Assembly: GCF_003315415.1 (NCBI RefSeq)
Contig: NZ_QNSB01000017.1
Coordinates: 1 to 41,975 of the forward strand
Reading direction: 5' to 3'
Origin: Brevibacterium sanguinis
GTDB taxonomy: Bacteria > Actinomycetota > Actinomycetes > Actinomycetales > Brevibacteriaceae
DNA: 41,975 bases
Position numbers and translations under genes: made by a program. The notes under the pieces were generated by a model, which was not told the DNA's origin, searched no databases, and was given only the letters and a program-made list of their open reading frames with translations. Positions 1 through 6,654 of the stretch are shown here, piece by piece; within the stretch, counting starts at the first letter, position 1, and each line of letters begins with the position of its first letter.

Positions 1-1761
1 GGTCGGGTCAGGGGTCGGGGCGACGGCCGGGTCGGGGTCTCTCGGGCGCACGGTCTCCGGGCTGAGCGCGTCGTGGACGATGCGGCCGGCGGCGATCGTC
101 AGCTCGGTGCGGATGTCGAGCAGCTTCTCCGGGTCGATCTCGAAGGGGTTCGCGCTCGCCATCGCCAGGTTCGCGACCGTTCCGGGTCGGAGCCGGCCGT
201 TGGTGCTCGAACGCAGCAGACGAGCCGAGCCGGAGGTGTACGCGCGCAGAGCGGTGAGAATGTCGATGGCCTCCTCGGGAACGAGAGGCGCCGCGTCCCC
301 GTCATGTGGGTGCGAGCGGTTGACCGCGACGTGGATCGCCTCCCAGGGGTCCGCCGTCGACACCGGCCAGTCCGAGCCCATGGCCAGCCGAGCACCGGAA
401 TCGCGGAAGCTGCGGAACGGGTACTGCCAGGAGCTGCGCTCCTCGCCGAGGCACGGCAGATTGAGATCGATCATCTGCTGGTCCCGGCACGCCCACAGGG
501 CCTGGAGGTTCGCGGTGATACCGAGCTGGGCGAAACGAGGGATGTCGACGGGGTCGACGACCTGGACGTGGGCGATGTGATGCCGAGCATCGGGACGCAC
601 CGCGGCGATGGCCTCGAACGCGTCGAGGGCGGCCTTGACGGCGGCGTCGCCGATCGCGTGGCAGTGGATGTCGAAGCCCGCGGCGTCGAGCGCTGCGAAC
701 GCCCGGTGCAGGTGGTCCCGGGTGAAGTAGCTGGTGCCGAATCCGCCGCAGGCACAGGCGTACTCGGCGCTCATCGCTGCCGTTCGGGACTCGATGATCC
801 CGTCGAGCATGAATTTGACGGAATGGGTGCGGAAGGCGCCCGGTCGCGGGGACGAGGCGGTCGCCTCAGGGTGGGTGCCGGCGGCGGGAACGGTCGCCTC
901 GGGGTGGGTGCTGGGGACGGGAACGGTGGCCTCGGGATGGGTGCGACGGAGCTCGACGAGCCGTGCGACCTCGGCGTCGATGTCCTCGACCCCGCGCGGC
1001 CACCACAGACTCCCGACGACCTCGGCGCACAGCTGACCGTTCGACTCTGCCCGGACATACGCGTCGTACGGGCTGCGGTGGCCGGAGTAGTCGCCGACGA
1101 TCGCGTCCATCCACGCGGTGACGCCGAGGCGGTGGAGATAGGACTGCCCGGCCAGTAGCCCTGCGAGGATCTCCTCGTCGCCGGCCGGTGGGATGTGGGC
1201 GCCGACGATGTCCATCGCGGATTCGTGGAGGCAGCCCGTCGGGGTCCCGTCCGGATCCTTCTCGATGACACCGCCCGCCGGGGTGGAGGTGGTTGCATCG
1301 AGGCCGGCGACCGCCATCGCCGTCGAGTTCACCCATGCGGAGTGGTGGTCGCGGCTGACGAGCATGATCGGTCTGGTCGTGCCGAGTGCGTCGAGGAGCT
1401 CGGCGCGCGGGGCTCCGCCGGGGAAGTCGGCCATCGACCAGCCGCCGCCGGTGACCCATTCCTCACCGGAGTCCGCGGTGGAATCGAGATGCGCGCGGAT
1501 GGCTGCCATCGCCTCGTCGAGACCCTCGCATCCGCTGAGGTCGCAGGCCAGCGACTCCTGACCGCCGAAGGTGGTGTGGACGTGGGCGTCGACGAAGCCG
1601 GGAGTGACCAACCGTCCTGCCGCTTCGATCGTGCGTTCGGCCAGCTGAGCAGGTGCACCGGTGCCGATCTCGGTCACGATGCCGCCGCGGATGCTGATGC
1701 GGTCTGCGGGCAGGACGGAGTGGCCGTCGAAGATCGTGGCGTCGAGAATGTCGAGGTCCAA
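1..1761 (-). CDS. Amidohydrolase family 3 (YtcJ-like) metal-dependent hydrolase, C-terminus cut by window edge
   Basis: The reverse strand is open from a TTG at 1761 to the window edge (587 codons). A strong AGGAGGA (1773-1767) sits 5 nt before the TTG and decides this start; no ATG lies near it. The protein shows the amidohydrolase-3 plan: an N-terminal beta sandwich (ILDATIFDG, IVTEIG), the metal motif TPGFVDAHVHT, then GGGWSMADFPGG, VSRDHHSAWVNS and a C-terminal barrel part with ANLAMASANPFEIDPE. YtcJ-like proteins are usually about 540 aa, so the gene is nearly complete, and the last visible residues are a Pro/Asp-rich tail. Members hydrolyse C-N bonds of amides or ureas in the cytosol; the substrate cannot be read from the sequence. 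Family assignment is firm, function is not. Confidence 0.85.
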   Translation of the reverse strand, partial: MDLDILDATIFDGHSVLPADRISIRGGIVTEIGTGAPAQLAERTIEAAGRLVTPGFVDAHVHTTFGGQESLACDLSGCEGLDEAMAAIRAHLDSTADSGEEWVTGGGWSMADFPGGAPRAELLDALGTTRPIMLVSRDHHSAWVNSTAMAVAGLDATTSTPAGGVIEKDPDGTPTGCLHESAMDIVGAHIPPAGDEEILAGLLAGQSYLHRLGVTAWMDAIVGDYSGHRSPYDAYVRAESNGQLCAEVVGSLWWPRGVEDIDAEVARLVELRRTHPEATVPVPSTHPEATVPAAGTHPEATASSPRPGAFRTHSVKFMLDGIIESRTAAMSAEYACACGGFGTSYFTRDHLHRAFAALDAAGFDIHCHAIGDAAVKAALDAFEAIAAVRPDARHHIAHVQVVDPVDIPRFAQLGITANLQALWACRDQQMIDLNLPCLGEERSSWQYPFRSFRDSGARLAMGSDWPVSTADPWEAIHVAVNRSHPHDGDAAPLVPEEAIDILTALRAYTSGSARLLRSSTNGRLRPGTVANLAMASANPFEIDPEKLLDIRTELTIAAGRIVHDALSPETVRPRDPDPAVAPTPDPT

Positions 1762-1865
1762 GAATGTCCTCCTGACTTCCTTGTCGAAGGGTGTTCTGCA
1801 GGCCGGATGGCCGGGTGCTTGCCGAGGTGACGAGGGCCAGTCTCCGTAAGGACGGGTCCAGTCCC

Positions 1866-1879
1866 TGTATGGCCATACA
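1866..1879. promoter_or_regulatory. Perfect 14-bp palindrome upstream of the amidohydrolase
   Basis: TGTATGGCCATACA is its own reverse complement and lies about 105 bp upstream of the amidohydrolase TTG start. The surrounding TTATTGTAT and TACAAT strings are AT-rich for this genome and could hold a promoter on either strand. A GntR- or TetR-type dimer could bind here; no regulator gene is adjacent in the window, so the binder is unknown. Confidence 0.45.
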
Positions 1880-2328
1880 ATAACCGAAAGATGTGGCGCA
1901 TGCCACTGAATCAGTCGCGGGGAGCCCTGGACTGTGCTGTGAACTGCAGGAACGAGAATCAAACCTGCGAAATCAATCTCTACTGTTGCGTATTTCGTGT
2001 TCTTGTCTCCGAGCGTCCAGTGGGCGCGGGAGGGGACGCGCCGCGTGAGCCTTGGGTCAGCTGCGCGCCCGTAGCTTCGGGTGCACTGTCTGCCTGCGAG
2101 GATGACCTGGCTGAATTCATGTGGTGAGGGAGCGGTCGTCTGCGTCGACCGATCGCGGCGGTCCTGCGTCAGTGCCGTTCGATAGTGTGGCCGCAACAGC
2201 ACGGAGGCGAAGAGGCTGCTGGAGCATACGAGCGAAAGAGGCGGCAAGGATGAGCGGCAGTGAAGAGCGCACCTGGATCGGAACACCACCACGAATAGAA
2301 AATACTGATCTCAGTACGAAAATAACTG
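1880..2328. other. Intergenic stretch with no supported gene
   Basis: About 450 bp between the amidohydrolase upstream region and the promoter of the DUF222 gene. Short open frames exist on both strands, but none has a ribosome binding site, family resemblance or a high-GC third-position pattern. Base composition falls toward the right end, where AT-rich DNA precedes the next promoter. Confidence 0.5.
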
Positions 2329-2357
2329 TAGACATATTCGATTCAGGCCATTATGAT
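2329..2357 (+). promoter_or_regulatory. Sigma-70-type promoter of the DUF222/HNH gene
   Basis: TAGACA (2329-2334) and TATGAT (2352-2357) are separated by exactly 17 nt, close to the TTGACA/TATAAT consensus. Transcription would begin near 2364, leaving a very short leader before the ATG at 2379 or about 40 nt before the ATG at 2403. The AT-rich setting (about 2300-2360) stands out from the coding DNA around it. Confidence 0.6.
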
Positions 2358-2378
2358 TGACTTCAACGGGCAACATGG

Positions 2379-4424
2379 ATGTTGACGAACGGAACCGAGA
2401 CCATGACTCTCACCCCCGACCGTAGGAAGAAGGCCAGGCGCTATGACAGCGCGGCTCTGCCTTCTGGGGCGGTCGGTTCCGGAAGTGGCGAGGCAGCCGA
2501 ACTGTTTGGTCCAGACCCTCGTTCCAACGCTCCTTCCGACTCTCGCTCCAACGCTCCTTCCGACTTTCGTTCCGGCTCTCCTTCGGACTCTCGCTTCAGG
2601 TCATTGTCGGGCTCTGCGGTCGGCTCGTCATCGGCATCCGGTGCCGAGCCCGCTGTTCAGCATCCCCTGCTCAGCGATGAGGCGTGGCAGGATCTGTCGC
2701 GGATCGCGCCGGAGCTGACATCGAGCATTGAGAGCCTTGACCACCTCAAGAACGATCTGCGAACCTTCGATCGTCCGATGGGGCCTGATGAGGCGGTGCT
2801 GGTCGTCGATGGGATTGAGACTGCCACGCGGATCCTCGAAAGCCTGTCGGCCTTGGCGCTGGCGGTCTTCGAGCGGTGTGGTACTCCGACGGACTTCGGA
2901 GCGAAGAGCACGAGGGATCTGGTTCAGAATCGCCTGCAGCTCACCGGGACTGAGGCTGCCCGTCGAACGGAGTTGGCGAAGAATCTCGGCAATCGGGTAG
3001 GTCTCTCCGGTCAGTCCGTGGAGCCTCTGTGTCCAGCGGTCGCCGAAGGTCTGCACTCCGGAGTGCTCTCGGCGGGCCAGGCCGCGGTGATCGGTGAATG
3101 CCTTGAGAAGCTGCCGAGCAGGTTCGGGCCTGAAGTGCGGGCGGAGACCGAGCGCATTCTGGTCGAGCATGCGCCGCAGGTGCGGGTCGCGGATCTGCGG
3201 GTGATCTTCAAGCGCATACTCGACGAGATCGATCCTGACGGGCAGGAACCGAAAGATCCGCAGGACCGGTCGATGTACAGGGTGAATCTGCGCAGCCGCA
3301 AGGACGGGGACTGGGACCTGACGGGGCTGCTCGATCCGATCACCGGGGGAGTGCTGCACGGGCTGCTGACGTCGAGGATCCAATCCGCCGCGGAACGTGA
3401 CGCCGCCGCGAGTGGGCCTGCCGCTGGCGCTTCCGCACGCGCTGACGGGACGGCCGCCGGCGATTCCGCAGCCGCTGCCATGGTTGGTGCCGGTGACTCT
3501 GCAGGCACTGAAGGGGCTCGAGTCATCGGCGCGACTGCCGGCGCAGCGGACGCGAACAATGCGCCGGCCGACTCAGCAGACCGAAGCGCGCAGGAGATGT
3601 TCGAGATCTTCGATGCCGTGCTCAGCGGTGATCGGTACGACGCTCCTCTGCTCCCGGTCGGAACCGCGTTCGGCACCGAATCAGGGCCGCGCGGCACCGA
3701 TTCCAGGACGCGCGGCACCGAATCAGGGCCGCGCTCGGATTCCTCTGGTGCGAATGGCTCTGACTACTCAGCCGCGGATGAGGTTCCCGCCGGGTTCGGA
3801 GTGCGCGAGGACGGAACAATCGTCGATGTTCGAAGCGAGCAGGGTTCGGTGAAGAATCGGATCTATGAGCGCTTCTCCACATTGATGTCACGCATCGACA
3901 TGACTCGGGTGGCTGCCGGCGCCCCCTACGCGCTCGTGGTCACGGCGAAAGCCGATGAACTCGCCGAGCGGAAGGGTGCAGGCGTTTCGGGGGCCGAGAC
4001 TCCGGTTCCGATCACGGAGCTGGCGGCAGGGGGTCTGAACGGGGCAGTGTTCTTCCACCTGATGAGTGAAGAGGCGAAGACAGTTCAGGTGACGACGGAG
4101 AAGAGATACGCCAATGCGAAGCAATTGGCGATCCTCGCCTCCCGTGACCAGGGATGCACGTTCCCGGGCTGTGAGACTCCACCGGGTTGGTGCGACGCCC
4201 ACCACATCGTGCCGTGGGCGGAGCAGGGGAGGACGAGTCTGTCGAACCTCACGTTGACGTGCGGCCGCCATCATCACTTGATCGACAAATCGGACTGGCA
4301 CACGGTGATGCTCAAGGACGGCCGACCGGCATGGGTGCCACCCGCTTCGATCGATCCGGCTCGGAAACCGATCCTGCACGCTCGATTCATCGCCCGCGAG
4401 ATCATCGAGACCCTCTTCGATTGA
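2379..4424 (+). CDS. DUF222 domain protein with C-terminal HNH endonuclease motif (13E12-type)
   Basis: 681 aa. After a Ser/Arg-rich disordered head (to about residue 90), residues 95-370 match the helical DUF222 domain common and often multicopy in actinobacteria. A disordered Ala/Gly/Ser-rich stretch follows (about 345-480), and the C-terminus carries an HNH nuclease fold: CTFPGC (from C593), WCDAHHIVPW, then LTLTCGRHHHLID. The Cys pairs and the HH of the HNH core are all present, so the nuclease site looks intact. The biological role of this family is unsettled; many copies sit in variable regions. ATG 2379 gives the longest frame but has a poor ribosome site; ATG 2403 (MTLTPDRRKK) is a good alternative. 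Two short tandem repeats interrupt the gene in frame (2520-2591 and 3672-3734). Confidence 0.85.
   Translation: MLTNGTETMTLTPDRRKKARRYDSAALPSGAVGSGSGEAAELFGPDPRSNAPSDSRSNAPSDFRSGSPSDSRFRSLSGSAVGSSSASGAEPAVQHPLLSDEAWQDLSRIAPELTSSIESLDHLKNDLRTFDRPMGPDEAVLVVDGIETATRILESLSALALAVFERCGTPTDFGAKSTRDLVQNRLQLTGTEAARRTELAKNLGNRVGLSGQSVEPLCPAVAEGLHSGVLSAGQAAVIGECLEKLPSRFGPEVRAETERILVEHAPQVRVADLRVIFKRILDEIDPDGQEPKDPQDRSMYRVNLRSRKDGDWDLTGLLDPITGGVLHGLLTSRIQSAAERDAAASGPAAGASARADGTAAGDSAAAAMVGAGDSAGTEGARVIGATAGAADANNAPADSADRSAQEMFEIFDAVLSGDRYDAPLLPVGTAFGTESGPRGTDSRTRGTESGPRSDSSGANGSDYSAADEVPAGFGVREDGTIVDVRSEQGSVKNRIYERFSTLMSRIDMTRVAAGAPYALVVTAKADELAERKGAGVSGAETPVPITELAAGGLNGAVFFHLMSEEAKTVQVTTEKRYANAKQLAILASRDQGCTFPGCETPPGWCDAHHIVPWAEQGRTSLSNLTLTCGRHHHLIDKSDWHTVMLKDGRPAWVPPASIDPARKPILHARFIAREIIETLFD
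2520..2591 (+). repeat. In-frame 24-bp tandem repeat (3 units) in the DUF222 gene
   Basis: Three consecutive 24-bp units (2520-2543, 2544-2567, 2568-2591) encode RSNAPSDS, RSNAPSDF and RSGSPSDS. Units 1 and 2 differ at two positions only, and a fourth degenerate start (CGCTTCAGG) follows. The repeat lies in the disordered N-terminal head. Confidence 0.85.
3672..3734 (+). repeat. In-frame 21-bp tandem repeat (3 units) in the DUF222 gene
   Basis: Units 3672-3692 and 3714-3734 are identical, and the middle unit 3693-3713 differs at a few bases. They encode GTESGPR, GTDSRTR and GTESGPR in the linker between the DUF222 and HNH parts. Confidence 0.85.
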
Positions 4425-4534
4425 CGGTCGATCCAGGTTCAGGGGACAACTCTGTCCGCAGGAAAGCTCTCGGGTCCTCGGCCGGACGAGGCAAGGCCGA
4501 GACAGCTCCAGTCGGAGCGCTGACAAAAGGCCGC

Positions 4535-4577
4535 GGCCGGTCGGAGCCGCTCCGGTCAGGGGCGGCTCCGACCGGCC
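4535..4577 (-). terminator. Strong hairpin between convergent genes
   Basis: A perfect 16-bp stem pairs GGCCGGTCGGAGCCGC (4535-4550) with its complement (4562-4577) around an 11-nt loop. Read on the minus strand, the stem is followed closely by CCTTTTGT, a short U-run. However, it lies downstream of both the plus-strand DUF222 gene and the minus-strand DUF899 gene, so it may serve both directions. Confidence 0.7.
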
Positions 4578-4660
4578 ACGGTGGGGATGTGTCGGATTCG
4601 AAGGGGTTCGGGGTTGGGCCTCGGATCATTCAGGCATGGCAGAGCCCGTGACTGAAGCGC

Positions 4661-5354
4661 TCATGTCGCTCGGGTCTCGCCGTAGAGCGCCGCGATGTCC
4701 GGGGAGTCGGGCCACCTGCTGTAGGCCTCCGACTGGGGCCAGCCTTCCGGCGAGTCCTGCCACTCCTCCTGGCGGCCCCAGGGGAGCACGTCGATGAGCG
4801 GGAAGACGTGACTGACCTGCTCGACTCCACGGCTGGTCGTACTCCACGTGCGGTACACGGTGTCGCCATCGCGGAAGAAGACGTTGAGTGCGAACCCGCC
4901 GCCAGGCGGCGCGCCGACGTCGGCTCCGAAGTCGCTGTTCGCCGTCGAGTACCAGGGCATGCGGTTGCCGACCTTCCGACGATAGTCGAGCGCCTCATCG
5001 ATCGGCCCCTGAGTGACGATGACGAATCGCGCATCCCAATTGGCGAGGAAATCCAGCCGAGTGAACTGCGAGGAGAACCAGGTGCATCCTCCGCATTGCC
5101 ATTCCTCGCCGGGGTGCCACATGTGGTTGTAGACGATGAGCTGTCGTCTGCCCTCGAACACCTCGGCGAGGCGGACGGGACCGTTCGCGCCCTCGAGCGT
5201 GTAGTCGGGCATCTCGAACCATCGGCAGACGACGACGCTGGGCGGCGATCGCGTCGAGTTCGCGGGTGGCGGCCTTCTCGCGCTCTCGCAATCGGTCGAG
5301 CTCCTGCTGCCATGTCGCCTCATCGGCTACCGGAGGTTTTCCGGTGGTGGTCAT
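4661..5354 (-). pseudogene. DUF899 family (thioredoxin-like) gene broken by a one-base frameshift
   Basis: The frame from ATG 5354 (GAGGGA ribosome site about 6 nt upstream) encodes the typical DUF899 head, EATWQQELDRLREREKAATR and AQRRRLPMV, then leaves frame. The rest of the family signature continues in another frame to the stop at 4661: EMPDYTLEG, FEGRRQLIVYNHMWHPGEEW, CGGCTWF, DFLANWDARF and WYSTANSDFGADVG. The head and body join perfectly (LPMV then EMPDYT) if one base of the AA pair at 5217-5218 (TT on the coding strand) is removed. The total of 694 bp is 231 codons plus one base, the normal family length. DUF899 proteins look like thioredoxin-fold proteins of unknown substrate. Recent inactivation or a sequencing error are equally possible from the sequence alone. 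Confidence 0.85.
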
Positions 5355-5413
5355 CGTTGTCCCTCATCTCCTGTTCGGCGACCCTGAGCCGCGGTTATCC
5401 ACTTGTTCGGCCA

Positions 5414-5578
5414 TTGACCGGTCGGGCGCTGGCCGGTCAAGTGCTGTCTGGCCAGTCACTCACCGGTCAAGTGCTGACTTTTCGGCCGATGAGTGGTCGG
5501 GCGCTGGCCGATCGAGCGCTGAGTGTCCGGCCACCGACGGGTCGGACACTGACCGAACGGCTGCTGACCGGTCGGGCT
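5414..5578. repeat. 15-bp minisatellite, 11 degenerate tandem units, in a divergent intergenic region
   Basis: Eleven consecutive 15-bp units fit a consensus CTGACCGGTCGGGCG with no gaps: 5414-5428, 5429-5443 and so on to 5564-5578. Units 1, 6 and 11 are the best conserved, others differ at several positions. Each unit centres on a GACCGGTC-like palindrome. The array fills most of the gap between the DUF899 start (5354, minus) and the TetR-type gene (5717, plus). It is open in two frames as a five-residue repeat, but no start codon or ribosome site supports a protein. Confidence 0.85.
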
Positions 5579-5659
5579 CCCCGATCGGACAGTTCAATCC
5601 CGGGACTCGGGGGACTTCGCTGTCCGTCCCTGGTGCAGAACGCTCTGCGATAGGGCCCG

Positions 5660-5716
5660 TATGTGTACACTGTGAACTTCAATGAGCAGTCTACGCTCGA
5701 TTCCCGGGAGGCGGTA
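5660..5716 (+). promoter_or_regulatory. Leader and possible operator of the TetR-type gene
   Basis: GTGTACAC (5663-5670) is a perfect 8-bp palindrome just upstream of the likely GTG start, in a short AT-richer stretch. GGGAGG at 5706-5711 is a good ribosome site 5 nt before GTG 5717. TetR proteins often bind palindromes in their own promoter, so autoregulation here is plausible but inferred. Confidence 0.35.
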
Positions 5717-6457
5717 GTGGTCAGGGAGAAGAATTCGTACCACCACGGAGACCTGCGCCGAGCGCTCATCGACGAGGGCCTGACCATCACCCGTGCACAC
5801 GGCCCCCGAGGTCTGGGCCTGCGGGCGGTGACACGGGAGGTGGGAGTGTCGGCGAACGCGGCGTATCGGCATTTCACCGATCAGCAGGCGCTGCTTGCGG
5901 CTGTTGCGGCCGAGATCCTCGAGAAGATGGCCGCACACATGAGAGAGCTCATTGCCGATCTGCCCCCCGACTCCCCGCAGCGCTCCCGACTTCGCGCAGT
6001 GGGCCTGGGCTACATCGAATTCGCCGTCTCCGAACCGGGGTGGTTCGACACTGCGTTCTTCGGCCCTGAACAGTATGGTCCCGCGCCCGAAGATCGCAGC
6101 AGTGCGCAGCACGAGGCTGATCGGATTCGCGTGCTCGAGAACCCGTCCGATGGCGTCGAGGGAGCCACCAGCGCCGCCGCTGACGTCTCCTCGGATGGCA
6201 CCGGTGGTGCCGGCTCAACCGATCAGGGGCAGGCGACGGCGCCACCGTTCGCACTCCTCGTCGACGCGCTCGACCACATGGTCGCCGCCGGAGAGCTGCG
6301 TCCCGATCGGCGAGCCGGGGCGGAGTGGTCGTGCTGGAGCGCGGTCCACGGCTTCGCGGGACTCGTCGTCCATGGCCCTCTTCGTCAGCTGGGCCCCGCC
6401 GAGGCGATGTCACTGGCCGCGCGCGTGGTCGACGACATCATCGCCGGGATCCTCTGA
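5717..6457 (+). CDS. TetR/AcrR family transcriptional regulator
   Basis: From GTG 5717 the protein is 246 aa. Residues about 8-60 form the TetR helix-turn-helix domain: NSYHHGDLRRALIDEGL, then LGLRAVTREVGVSANAAYRH and FTDQQALLAAVAAEIL. The ligand-binding half ends with WSCWSAVHGFAGLVVHGPL, the WHG-type C-terminal signature. A Gly/Ala/Ser-rich insert of about 30 residues (near DGVEGATSAAADVSSDG) breaks the C-terminal domain. A longer frame from GTG 5663 exists, but the SD GGGAGG at 5706-5711 favours 5717. The gene is divergent from the broken DUF899 gene across the 15-bp repeat, so the DUF899 gene may have been its target. Ligand unknown. Confidence 0.85.
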   Translation: MVREKNSYHHGDLRRALIDEGLTITRAHGPRGLGLRAVTREVGVSANAAYRHFTDQQALLAAVAAEILEKMAAHMRELIADLPPDSPQRSRLRAVGLGYIEFAVSEPGWFDTAFFGPEQYGPAPEDRSSAQHEADRIRVLENPSDGVEGATSAAADVSSDGTGGAGSTDQGQATAPPFALLVDALDHMVAAGELRPDRRAGAEWSCWSAVHGFAGLVVHGPLRQLGPAEAMSLAARVVDDIIAGIL

Positions 6458-6640
6458 CCCGGTGCATTCCTCCCACCCGCAGACCGGTTCGAGCGTCCCG
6501 GCGATCGTGCTGAACGAGGGCAGGTCGGGTCCCTCTCAACCGCTGGGTCGAGCGCCACGGCAATCGGGCTGAACGAGCGCGGGCACGCGGCCCGCTGACC
6601 CGGGATCCTCTGACCCGCGGGCCGCGTTCCTCCCACCCGC
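6445..6640. repeat. Decayed direct repeats duplicating the 3' end of the TetR-type gene
   Basis: CGGGATCCTCTGACCCG (6445-6461, containing the TetR stop codon) recurs exactly at 6601-6617. TTCCTCCCACCCGC follows each copy (6467-6480 and 6627-6640) at slightly different spacing. Between them, a second pair of about 37 bp starting at 6489 and 6548 is mostly identical (TCGAGCG...GGCTGAACGAG). The whole 197-bp gap to the next gene is therefore made of duplicated material. Confidence 0.75.
6585..6627 (+). terminator. GC-rich hairpin between the TetR-type gene and purDC
   Basis: An 11-bp perfect stem (6585-6595 with 6617-6627, ACGCGGCCCGC and complement) encloses a 21-nt loop. Only a short pyrimidine tract follows, no U-run. 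It lies between two convergent genes, so it is a reasonable terminator for either. Confidence 0.45.
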
Positions 6641-6654
6641 CGATCGTCGCGACT

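Noticed and set aside
5414..5578. CRISPR array
   Set aside because: Units are contiguous 15-mers without unique spacers, and no cas genes are in the window.
5399..5653. The 15-bp repeat read as a pentapeptide-repeat protein (LTGRA, LAGQV, LSGQS and so on)
   Set aside because: Pentapeptide proteins need Ala/Cys and Asp/Asn before the central Leu or Phe; here Arg/Gln take the buried position. No start codon or ribosome site exists, and the reverse strand is equally open.
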